From positions 13,892,283 through 13,956,282 of the forward strand of contig NC_050473.1 of NCBI RefSeq assembly GCF_013373865.1: DNA of 64,000 nucleotides, given 5' to 3'. Numbering within the stretch: the first letter of the stretch is position 1; every line of letters starts with the position of its first letter. A model generated the notes under the pieces. The model saw nothing but the letters and a program-made list of their open reading frames with translations. It was not told the DNA's origin and made no database searches. The DNA is from Monomorium pharaonis (lineage: Eukaryota; Arthropoda; Insecta; Hymenoptera; Formicidae). This document shows positions 25,392 to 36,098 of the stretch, piece by piece. The translations under genes were made by a program, and so were the position numbers.

Positions 25392-25394
<3 letters not shown>

Positions 25395-26572
25395 GAAAAT
25401 TTTATCGTAAAAAAAGGGAAATCGAATCGAAAATCATGATCCTCTTTTATTTACCGTTTTTGTCATATTTTATTATTAACGATTAGCCTTTATATAAAAT
25501 GTGCTTCTACAAGCATTTGTAATTTTTTGATTATTATTTAAACACGTATAATACATCTTTAACTTCATTGAGAAAAATCGGAACTTCTCTGGGACAAATA
25601 GGATTTTTGCATTGATTTATTTAAGGATTATCGTTCTATCATCGGATTATCGTTCGTAAAATATCTCAGTAGGCACATCTGTTGGTCCAGCAGTGCCAGA
25701 ATTCAAAATTGTCACAATCTACGAACATTTCTCCGCTTTCGTATCGGCTTTCGCGCATCTCATGCCTTATACATACGTATACGCGCTCGCAAACATACGG
25801 GATCGCTCGACGCAGCGTGACGTTACCGTGCTCAACGGGCGAGTACGTGATTTCATTTGCGATACCAACTCACGATCGTTCTACATCCGCTGGAAATATG
25901 GGGCCTCACGTTCGTCCGTTGCCGGGGCACCGTCTGCCGGTCCGGCACGGCACAGTACGATATGCGCCTGCGCTTCATAAAGTACGGCGATCTGGACCGC
26001 CGCCGCCTGAGCGTTTAGCACGGCGAAATCGGCGCGCGAAGGACGCATTCTGGATTTATGTGGCACCTTCGGGAGCCACGCTCGGCATCGAAAGTAGCCA
26101 CTCGGAATCCGATCGTTCTTATTGAGCGACATAATTTCCGCGGGAGACAGCATGTTTACCGTCTCTCACGTGCGTCGCCGCGCGATGGCCGTCGTTAAAA
26201 GATAATTCAGGGAGGGAACAGATCGAGAGCTATTGAATTACATACCGAATTCGTACGTGTGTTAGTGTTGGTCTCTCGAGTGCGAATTTTACTTAAAATT
26301 GAATGAATCTTGTAGACGTCGTCGAGCACAGTTTTACCAGTGGACACTTGATGTTTTAATAATACGTGCTGTTTGTACAAATGTCGAACGTGTCCGAGAA
26401 TGGTCGTGTCGCGCGACGACATCTCGTAAATAGCTTTTATTGCTCAAATATCGTTCCACGGCGTAAAATAGCGTATTTCCGCGTTTGGTTGGCTGCAAAT
26501 GCAATGGCAAATTCATTTCATTGCGACTTGCCATCTGAGAAGCGTATTCAAAGCGAATAAATTAATACTCGC
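25392..26572. other. No gene supported
   Basis: 25690-26150 is CpG-rich with frames open on both strands. The rest carries only short frames. Confidence 0.5.
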
Positions 26573-26611
26573 TCGCTCGGTCGCGAGCGGTCGCCCGATT
26601 TTCGTCGGGCG
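26573..26611 (+). repeat. Two adjacent GC hairpins
   Basis: CGCTCG-GTCG-CGAGCG is followed immediately by CGCCCGA-TTTTCG-TCGGGCG (26592-26598 with 26605-26611). Both stems are perfect, with short loops. Confidence 0.8.
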
Positions 26612-28143
26612 CAATTTACTTCTGTCAGTACGGACGCGGTACGCTTTATTGAAGCTTTATACGCTTAACTTTTAATTTTACTTCGCTCTCTCTGAACAGC
26701 CGTCCGATACAACACGCGCGCCGCAATGCTTGATGGAACAATATTTTTTTTTTTTGCGTTGTTCGCTATTACTTCGACAGGGCTAAATTTTATTGCGCAA
26801 ACGTGAGCGTCCTCGTCGCGTTATTGAGACTCGGCTAAAGACTTCGTTGGCCGATCGAATAGCTTAATGGGGATAGTGGAGATTCTTGAGAAAGGTCAAT
26901 TTGCATCTCGTTATCGTCTGAGGCTCTTGTGAACGAGTAAACACATACCGAATCCGCGCGTATCGATAACGCGGACAATGGATACGAAAATTTTATCGTT
27001 CGAATTCCAACGAGGCCACGCATCCGACGCGATTCCTTCTCTCGTCTCGGCGTCTCCCGCTTGACATGGCAGGTACCTTGATAAGTGTTTTCTTCAGGGC
27101 GAATGATTGGCGGGTGAATGCTGTGCGCGGCGAGAATTTCCATCACAATGCCGTTCAAGATACATACCCGCCCGAAGGGGTGTGCAAAATAAGAGGGCGA
27201 CGAGCTCGTGGCCCTACGAGCAAAGATATCTTACCCGGCTAGACCCGCTACGATGCCGGAGGGTGCTGCAGCAAAGAGAGACAGAGAAAGAGAGAAGCCG
27301 GGCTCTCAATGATTGTGCTCGCTGGTTCGAGTCTCGAGTGCTAACCCCTTCGCCTTCTCACCCCTTTCTGAGTGTCTGAGATGCTCTTAGCGGCGGACAA
27401 CGACGGCTCTGCCTGTCTGCGAGGATGAGTCGGACGGAGGCTGCCTGGGCCGTGTCGACTCTCGACTTGGTCCGAGAATCCTCAAATAACAGGCTATTGT
27501 GCCTTGCTAAAGGTCTAAAAGGCCGATTGACCGACCGGCCGACCGACAGATGGACTATCCGTCCGCACTTTCAACCTCAAGCTTGGATCTCGATTTCGGA
27601 TCTCCTCCTCTCGCCTGACACGGCATTTTATGGTCAATCTTTGATTTTCAAACCGTTGAATCTTGCCACGTGCCAGATCACGTTCTTTGTTAAATCCCGC
27701 TTTTTCCTTCGTGGCGGATTAACATGGCGGCCGTCGATGTAAATTGATTTTGAAAGTTTTCACTTTACATACATTTAATGTGTCACATTATTAGATTTAA
27801 AGTGAGGAAAGTTTTCAAAATTCTCATATACAAAAGCGTTAACTTAAATTATACCCATAAAATTAATTAATATAAGAATACTTTAATAAGTAATTTTTTA
27901 ATTAAAACTTTTTGTATTATTCTATTGAGAAATTTGTTTTAACTTTAGTATGTTGGCGTGAATATATTTTATTTATTTTTTATATACGACACTGATAATA
28001 TACTTTCCTATGATCGTGATTTCTGACTGAGTGACACGATATTCATAATTTGATAAATCTGTTGCGCGATTTGAAGCATTGATAACCTTGCTGGATTGGT
28101 CACCTTGCTATTACGATTTGCAATGATCGATTTCGTGTAACGT
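26612..28143. other. Apart from one small frame, no gene supported
   Basis: An acceptor-like CTCTCTGAACAG at about 26700 leads into a frame containing a ten-base T run. 27740-28140 is AT-rich. A GGTTCGAGTC at 27317 resembles a tRNA B box but has no A box. Confidence 0.5.
27066..27242 (+). CDS. Candidate 58-residue frame or 3' exon
   Basis: An ATG-initiated frame of 58 codons ends in TAG. It begins MAGTLISVFFRANDWRVNAV. An acceptor-like TGTTTTCTTCAG ends inside it at about 27097, so the segment starting ANDWRV could instead be read as an exon. Its last part is rich in Arg and Gly. There is no recognisable domain, and the surrounding DNA is CpG-dense, where such frames occur by chance. Confidence 0.13.
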   Translation: MAGTLISVFFRANDWRVNAVRGENFHHNAVQDTYPPEGVCKIRGRRARGPTSKDILPG

Positions 28144-28365
28144 TTAGCGAATTGCTATTGCAATTTTATGGCGCTCATGTAGAATTCCAGATATAGTAAC
28201 GGGATACGTTTGTCTTCTCGTACAATGATTTAGCCAGTACAGGATGTATCCGGTAGGTAACCTAGTTTCTACTTTGTCAGCTATTTCAATCACCAAAACA
28301 GTCGACGTCACTAATAGAAATGGAATATACAATAGACACAGAAAATTAATGCTACTTTTGTATTT
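28144..28365 (-). CDS. Candidate terminal exon with one membrane segment, 73 residues
   Basis: On the minus strand the sequence ACTAAATAATTTTCAG (branch-point-like CTAAAT plus CAG) precedes a phase-0 frame of 73 codons and TAA. Residues 5-29 form a continuous hydrophobic stretch (SINFLCLLYIPFLLVTSTVL and onward) long enough to cross a membrane. After it comes a polar tail of about 44 residues with Arg/His-rich ends. This would suit the last exon of a membrane protein such as a receptor, but no family motif is visible. AT-rich DNA favours hydrophobic codons by chance, so this stays a low-confidence call. Confidence 0.2.
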   Translation of the reverse strand, partial: KYKSSINFLCLLYIPFLLVTSTVLVIEIADKVETRLPTGYILYWLNHCTRRQTYPVTISGILHERHKIAIAIR

Positions 28366-28647
28366 CTGAAAATTATTTAGTGTATTATATTTGTTATCTG
28401 TTTGCATTTCTAATTACTTTGATGAATCATTTTTTCATTATTCTCGATCGTTTATTATTAGAAAGCAGTTGCGGTTAAAGAAACATTGCTTCTGTAAATT
28501 TCATTTACTTTATGGTATACATTGTGCACACATTAAAACGAAATTAATATATCAAGCCGTACCTTTTTCAGTAATAAACAACGCTCGTGATACTGGTATT
28601 ATTAGAGTTTTGAAACTTGTTAGCTTCTTCCGATGTTACTTTTTTAT

Positions 28648-28758
28648 TTACGACGACGGTTTAGCTGTATACGGCGAATCTAGTTTGCCCAGAGAATACA
28701 CAATAAGCTCTTCTGGTTTTACGGTCGATCCTGGATATTGCAAAAATCTCTGCCAGTT
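28648..28758 (-). CDS. Candidate terminal exon, 36 residues, unknown
   Basis: On the minus strand a weak acceptor (CAGTAGTCAG, little pyrimidine tract) is followed in phase 0 by 36 codons and TAA. The peptide begins NWQRFLQYPGSTVKPEELIV and ends TAKPSS. It reads like ordinary globular protein, but it is short and the acceptor is poor. It shares strand and neighbourhood with the candidates at 28144-28365 and 30047-30267. Confidence 0.15.
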   Translation of the reverse strand, partial: NWQRFLQYPGSTVKPEELIVYSLGKLDSPYTAKPSS

Positions 28759-28870
28759 CTGACTACTGTTTGCTAACGTTCGATCACCATTGTATTTTTA
28801 CATTTGCCGTAACATGCACAGATATTTTAGACTATCACGCATTAATTAGTATTATTTAGTATGTAATATT

Positions 28871-28927
28871 ATAATATATTAGTATTAATTAGTATAATAT
28901 ATTATAATAATATATTAGTATTAATTA
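28871..28927 (+). repeat. 21-base direct repeat, period 36
   Basis: ATAATATATTAGTATTAATT plus A occurs exactly at 28871-28891 and 28907-28927, within DNA made only of A/T with a few G. Confidence 0.88.
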
Positions 28928-29752
28928 ATATATTTAAATGAGTCGCAGAAGGGAACTTTATAATAAGTTTCCCCCGGATTATACGGCAAACTAAAGATTA
29001 GTTAAAGCAAGTTCCACGTATATTCGATTCGAGTATCAACAGACGGGGAATAGGAATTCGAATAAGCTGTTAACCGTACGGCTTAGGATTATGCGATGTT
29101 CCTTGTACATTCTCTCTTCATTTCAACATTCGCAGCCGAGTAGAATCCTTACGCAACTAATAACTTTTACGAAATGCGTTTCCATTACTCTGCTACGAGT
29201 GCGAGATATTTCAGTCTCTGTGAGTTCAGTCTTTTCTTCGTTATCGCTGAAGTTTCTGGAACATTTGAACGACTGCATACTGCGGGTTTGTTATAACATG
29301 GCAGTAAAAGCATTGCGTGTAGGTAAGAACGTTCGTATGCAAAGAAAAGCGTAGTATTGAAAACTCAACCGTCGTTACGATGGAATAACTCAGACTTTCC
29401 GCTGTAACAGAGGGATAAGTGTAGTCGGTATGTGTATGCAATGTGACATTATATAATATTATTAAAGCAAAATCGACTCTCTTGTGGAATCGTTCATTAT
29501 TCAATTTCTCCACAAAGACAAGATTTCTGACAGGGCCGAAAAATTCTGTCCTGTCGCAATAGGATGATCTAGTTATTGCTTTTGCCTGCAGAGATATAGA
29601 GCTGCACTTAAAATCGATATTAATAACCATGCTATCCCTCAGATTGCCGCGCAGTTCATTATGAACTATCCCGATCGAACACTTTTGACCGGGCAATGAA
29701 TAGTGGCCTTGTCAGTCACTAGTTCTAGTAGCATGCTGGTTCCATTAATTAC

Positions 29753-29820
29753 CTCTTTTGTGTGATCGCTCAAACGTACATTTAAACATCCTTTGATCGA
29801 ATATCGACGAATAAAGGACT
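29753..29820 (-). CDS. Candidate 68-base internal exon, unknown
   Basis: On the minus strand the acceptor TTTTAATGTTCAG and the donor AGAG|gtaatt enclose 68 bases. One frame is open and gives about 22 residues beginning VLYSSIFDQRMFKCTFERSH. It lies 3' of the candidate terminal exon at 30047-30267, so the two cannot be consecutive exons of a single simple transcript. Such short splice-bounded frames arise by chance in AT-rich DNA. No family is recognised. Confidence 0.12.
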
Positions 29821-30046
29821 CTGAACATTAAAATAATTATGTTATATAATTTTATTATACATTATTTCTATTTTTTAAAGAAAAATAAAAATTTTGTAAA
29901 AAGTCTGAATTTGATACAAGTTCCATTAAATTTATGTAACATTAATTATTACTAATCAGATTAATAAAAGTCCAGGATGTATGGAATAATGTAAATGTTA
30001 ATTTAAATGTGATGATACATTTTGTAAAAAATTATTTTATCATAAT

Positions 30047-30267
30047 TTACGTTCTGTAAATTGGAACGTTAGCGTTTTTATTTTTTATTCGCGCGCGACG
30101 GTGTATCATATAATCTTCATCTCTTGGAAAATCCTCCAACTGCATTACTTTTCGTAAGCGAAAATCATGGCGGAAAGCTTTACTACTAAGCATATACTGC
30201 GCACAGTACGGCTTATACATATGAGAGCTACGTTTTAGGTCACTTAAAAGATATACAGTTGGAGCAC
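30047..30267 (-). CDS. Candidate terminal exon, 72 residues, unknown
   Basis: On the minus strand CACTTTTCAG precedes an open frame of 72 codons ending in TAA. The exon starts with two bases of a split codon. The peptide begins APTVYLLSDLKRSSHMYKPY and continues with a charged segment containing LEDFPRDEDYMIHRRARIKNK. There is no membrane segment. The region is AT-rich, so a stop-free run of this length is somewhat unusual but not decisive. The plus-strand motif TTTATT at 29851-29856 gives a minus-strand AATAAA about 190 bases after the stop. I do not recognise the family and could not find the upstream exons. Confidence 0.2.
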
Positions 30268-33261
30268 CTGAAAAGTGTACGCAGGTGCACTTTAATGTTT
30301 CTCTCCGATTTAAAAAATTAAAAAAAATTAAGCTAAACAATTTACGATTTACATACTTTATCTTATCGTATAATTTTTTCGAGAAAGAAAAGGTATTGCT
30401 TGCGTGATTTCAGAAACACGAAATCAGGAATTTGATAGAGATTAATAGATTAGAGAAATGTCTTACGTGTTTGTGGTTAATTGATTAGATCAAGCCCACG
30501 TCGTCTTACGTTTACCAGCGACAATGGGATGAACGTGCGAAGTTGCCGAGATATACAAGGATTAAGGACGACCGTGGTACGATTGTCTGTTAAAGGACAC
30601 TGATCCTGGCTGTAAATTGCCACAAGCCCGCGACAGCTTTCGTGTACACGTTAACCAGAACTAAGGCGTTGGACACAGGGTGACGTTTCGTTGTCACGCA
30701 ACCGCATGAATCCCACGGGAAGAATCTAAGTCGTAGGATTTCCGAAAACGTGTCAAGAACGTGTCATCAAACACTCGGTATTCAAGCGTGCTCGGTGTTC
30801 AGAACCAACAGAATCGCGACTTACGATTAGTAGTAGTATGGTTGCGTGACAAAAAGAGCTTCCCGTACTTCACACGAACTGCATTTACAATCTAGAATAT
30901 GTACAATTTGGTACAATTTATCTACCTCTATTATTTATTTTTTTTAGAAGATTATATTGTCATGATTTTTTTCTGTAGATAATAATATTTTCCGAATGTA
31001 TGGAAAGTACAGTGATATCGCCCTATGTATATCAACCTGAAGAGAGATTATACGTCGTCAGAGTCAAAGAGCACAACGGCGACATAGTATGTCGCTAATT
31101 ACCAGATCGAGTGAAACGGGGTTATATCGATCGCGTGACTGCGTTATATATAATCTGAAGCTTATTCGGGTAAGACCTCGTTTTGAAGATTGAACTTAGA
31201 ATATGGTGCAATTTTTACACTTGCCGACAGGTGATTGACACGACATTTGACGTTTCCATTTCGAGGATCAAATTACAATATTCTCATTATTCTGTAATGG
31301 AATAATATAACGGATTAGTTTTAGCGACAGAGATAATCAGTTGTCTGAAATATTATTTGACTAGACTATTATTTTACCGGAACATTACTATTATATTTAT
31401 ATCATATTTGTCTAAAAAGAGTAATGGTGTAGATATTATTCTTGTTCTTACAATCTCATTACTGTGAGACTGCTAACATCACTTATGATAGGATATTTAA
31501 TTTCCGGTACAATAGTCTATTCCATATTTCTTCTTACATTATATTTACATATATTATAAAATCTGTGATTTATTGCTTAAAAAATTCTGAACTATGTATA
31601 TCTGTAGTATACTTATTTTACAAATTCTATATATTTTTGCAGTTGCTTTGTATAAGTTTTATCTATACATTAATATTATAAACAAAGAATTTAACTTGTC
31701 AGTAAAGCGCGGGGATTATATGTCAATGGTGCACAATGTGGTCGTTGCAATTACCTTATATTTTTATAATTTCGCGTGCCAGATAAAAACTGGTTTTTAC
31801 AAACGATGATGATGGACACGCGAGTCAGATCCGCGAGATATACTTACATCAGTTTTATGATTGCTCACGAAATCCCGCAAAACAGAAAGAAAGAGCGAGT
31901 TATGTTGGTCAAAAGGAGAAAAACCAATTACAAAGAAGGTGTAAGAATTTAGGTTATTATAACGGAAATCTGAAAATATCACAACAGCATATTTAATCGT
32001 TATTGTATATCTTAGTACTGTCTGCGGATCTCGCACTTAATTTGAAATTAAATTTTGTATCGTGTATGCAAAATTACGAACATTGTACTAATAATATTTT
32101 AATTCGGAAGCTGATAAGAGAGTTCAGAAACCTTTATATTGCGCTTTTTTTATCTGTTCAGGTATTTAATACCTCTTTCCCATCTATTGATTCTCATCTA
32201 TTTTTCCATCTCAATTGTAATTATAGCCGAATGACGTGCAAGAAAAAAAGAGGAAAATGGAACTCATATACGTATTCGCGTACACACGCGAGCACGCGAA
32301 AGGACAGAGGAAAAGCGGGAGCGTTCAGTTGCAGGGATTGGGCAAACCGCGGCTGCAAAACGGCACTGCCCGCGATTGTAAATCAATTAGCTCGCATTGT
32401 AAATAAATCACCGTTTTACAACTCTGCCGCGCCGCGCCGAACGACATCCGTATGAAATTTATCGTCTATTTTCGTCCGTTTCACTTTGATTTTGGCGCAA
32501 TGTCGTCGTCGTCACGTCGAATGGAGGTGGCATAAACGACACAAGCGAATGTTCCCTTATTGTCGTCGGCTGGCCAGCGGAACACGTTATCTTTTACTTG
32601 AATCCGGTCGTTTTAACGGCGCCGAGACATTCGGTCAGAAAAAACGGAAATTCTCGATATGAAAAATTTTTGATATAAAAAACATTTTGCGGGAATATTA
32701 AGACTGGAACAATTGAACGCTTATTTCTTACCCTATTATTATTATTATAATATTATTCCACACTCTACAAAGAACGAGTTACTATTATTAAATGCGAGAA
32801 ATCTAGTAAATATCTGATATGCGATTAGTCAGAAATAATATTTAATTCAGATATATAATTTCTCAATAATAGCTGCTGCTCAAGAAGTGGCGCAGCTTAT
32901 GACACTGTGCTTTCTTTACGCGAAAGGGTGAACCAAGGGAAACTTTTCTCGTAGTTAAGTTATAAAGGGATTTCGCAAATCTCTGCTCGAGAGCTAAGTG
33001 GTATTAATAAATCGTCCGTTGTTCCTCAGTGTCCTCGCTCGAGCCGTGGTCGCGAGTTAATCGCCTTTTCGTTGTTAGACTTGTCGCCATTATCGTCACT
33101 AGAAACAAGCGTGATGCTCGTCCGCGTATAAAATCATTTTCGAGACATCAACGAGACAAGGAAAAAGTTGGCATCGGGACGACGAGTAGTCATCGTAGAA
33201 TGAGTTAGCCGGTTGACTGGTTCGCGGTTACGAGGAGAGAAATAGAGAAAGTGGATGAGGA

Positions 33262-33270
<9 letters not shown>
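30268..33270. other. Mostly AT-rich, no gene supported
   Basis: 30.4-31.1 kb is moderately GC. 31.2-32.2 kb is AT-rich with hydrophobic chance frames. 32.2-33.2 kb is mixed. Upstream exons for the minus-strand candidate at 30047-30267 should lie here, but none stood out. Confidence 0.45.

Positions 33271-33314
<44 letters not shown>
33271..33314 (+). repeat. (GA)n microsatellite
   Basis: About 22 uninterrupted GA units within a longer purine tract from 33241. Confidence 0.93.
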
Positions 33315-33318
<4 letters not shown>

Positions 33319-35224
33319 GAGACGAGGTGCTATTACGTCTTCTGAATGGAGGCGACCTCGGGGCTAGGTTGTAATTTCAGGAAATAGCAATTTCCAGGCC
33401 AATTAGTGCGCGAAATATTGCAAAACAATACGGGCGAGCTTGACGCGCGTACAATATGGCCGCGACGCTGCGCTACCCTTGCCACACAATGGCAACAATC
33501 TCCCTCGCCTTATACGCCACGTTCGTTGCTCCGAGCTTGTCGCACAGGCAACTCCAATTCGGTCGAAGCACGGCTCGGTGAAGTTGGTTACCCCGCGAGA
33601 CAGGCGAAACCTTATGACTGCGACTGCGGTGTGTTTCTCGTGCGTATTGCTCTATTTAACGTGACACCTGGCGCAGGAACAGGCAGTTCCAAAATTTTAC
33701 GTATATCCCGTACCCCTTCTCGTTTCATGCGGATGCCACAATCCGCGAATGTTACAATATATAATATCGTTACGTTGTAAACAGGCACGCTTCACTTTGT
33801 CTAAATCTGTAACTATTCACCGGCCAATTGTCCAATCTGTTCGCTCGCTGCATCCGGACGAGCCGCGTCTGTCGAAGCTCGGATATCACAATCGCAATGC
33901 GAGTCTGCAGTGCGCGCGTGTTGCGCGATTATCAAAGATGCATGCGGACACCCGCGTCGTTCGCGGCACGGACGCGCAAACCAAATGCCGCGTAATAACG
34001 ATAAATATAATCGCGTTTGCCGGCATGTCGCGCCTCCGGCTGATTTATAGTATTACGTTATTATTTATTAATACGCGATTTTAATAATTCTCGTCCGTGC
34101 GTGCACACGTCGCGATCGTACCACGCGCACACACATTGTGCCGATAACACGACGAGAGACACGGTTGGCGCGGGCGGCTACGTGCGCCACATACCTACGT
34201 TAACGATGAACTAATTCATGCGTGCGTGGCTTCGGCACGATCGTTTTTCTTTTCCCCTCGATGTGCGACAAGGCGCACACGCGACTCTCTTTGAGGAATC
34301 AAGAGCCCCATTTCCGATCGGGTCAGGTACGTGCGGTTGGCTGATTCGTTAACGAGGAGCTTTCCAATCAGCGTGACAATAGATGAGCCTCGCTTTCAAA
34401 CGCACAATCTCCAATTCGGTGCCTACCCGGGATCTGTCCCGGGGATCGTTCATTGTTCTGAAGAATCAACCTCGGATCAGATATGCCATATCAGATAATT
34501 TTACCCCGTCGACACACGTACCTAATTTGCACGTATAATACACGCGCGCGCGTATATTGTTCTTACTCGTTGCTCCGGAAAAAAATTCTTCCGGGTAAGT
34601 ACGGAAAGTAAATTCGAAGGAAACGCCCCGCGAAATAACTAGTCGGGTTAATATAGCGTGCTGTCGAGGCAGTTGCTGCCGGCTGGAGTAGCGATAAGTC
34701 TCGCGAGCGTCAGGCTCCGATGTCGTGAGATATATACAGTCGACTGTTGTGGCAATCGACATTGTTATATACGACTGGTGAAATTCCGACGTGCAATGAT
34801 ATCGTCGATCGTACGAATTATCATCTCGCGAGATTGTGCGGGAGCGTCGGGTAAGGAAAACCGTATCGTGCAATCTTAATTTTTTTTTTCCTTCGCATAC
34901 TTTCTGCACGCGTCAGATATAACAAGTCGCAGGGTAAATTGGAAAAGTTGAGAGTAAGCGTACTAAATATACGCGACACGTGATTCTTTAGTAACGAAAT
35001 TTTGCAAGAAATGATCTCGTTTGCATAATTGTCAACGGCTTTATGCTCCAGCAATATTCCAATTCGGATTTAATGTCTGTAGAGGAATTCGGTGTACATA
35101 GGAACGATCAGCGCACGGACCGAAGGACAGGCAGTGATATTGCGGACCTGTATGTAGGTGTTCATAGAGAACGGCCGACGAGGACGGAAACGACGGGGTG
35201 GGTAACGTTACTGCCGGTGTCGGC
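33315..35224. other. CpG-rich, no gene supported
   Basis: A 124-codon plus frame at 33406-33780 has no domain and begins at a stop boundary. GTCAG|gtacgt at about 34328 is donor-like. Frames overlap on both strands at 34.5-34.9 kb. Confidence 0.5.
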
Positions 35225-35266
35225 GTTAATGCTAATGCTAATGCTAATGCTAATGTCAATGCTAAT
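35225..35266 (+). repeat. Hexamer array, seven units of GCTAAT
   Basis: GTTAAT, four GCTAAT, GTCAAT, GCTAAT are in register. Six of the seven units carry a TAAT homeodomain core. Confidence 0.92.
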
Positions 35267-36065
35267 GGCGTCGATGTCGTTCGACACAAGCCGCGATCCA
35301 CGTTCGCGAATGGACTAGCCGACAGGCGCGTACCGCGTTCTCATTCGTAATTAATTATCAACGATTTAATACTATTCCGATAAATGAGTCAATCGTAGCC
35401 GCTTGTCTTGTCGTCGCGTTTTCGAGCGAATAGGATATCTCGTCGATACTAGAAAATAAGTTAAGCAGGCTTAAAACTAAAATAATAAAAAAGTATTTTT
35501 TTAAGTTTGTGTTATTTATCTATATATAGTATGTTGGGGAAGAACGTTGCTCTTGCATTAAATATCAATACATTTTTTAATTTTTTTTTTTCAGTAGAGA
35601 GCGAGATAAATAGAGAATAAATAAAAGTAAAAATGAAGTGAGTACAGAATAATCGTCTTGCATATGGCACTAATTGAATCGAAACATCAGCTTTGCTCGT
35701 TCCTGGTGCGGAATCATGAAATTTACTCCTTTCGAAACGCAGTGCAAACAGTACGCAGTAAACAGTATTGGAACGTAAACGGGCAACACGCAGCACGAGA
35801 TTTACGTGGCATAATAATTCGCCGTCATTGCGAGTCAATGATAACATATTAACCGCGGTCAGCGTTTATTAAATTTGGCCGATGTAATTTCGCGATGGTT
35901 GCTATTTTCATTACCATGGGCGTCGCGCCTGGCGGTGGAATAATAACGGCCAAGGCGGAGGCATGTCTTAGAACGTGGCATGTTTAAAATAGGGAAAAAA
36001 GATCCGAGGGTAGTGTCGAAGGCTTGCGCGCGTAAGACGTCGTACAACGACGGACAAAGACAACT

Positions 36066-36098
36066 GACGACGACGACGACGACGACGACGACAACGAC
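36066..36098 (+). repeat. (GAC)n microsatellite
   Basis: Nine GAC units plus AACGAC. It opens polyThr-like and polyVal-like frames on the two strands, which explains the longer frames around it. Confidence 0.92.

Noticed and set aside
27250..27345. tRNA-like B box (GGTTCGAGTC)
   Set aside because: No A box and no acceptor stem or T-stem pairing around it.
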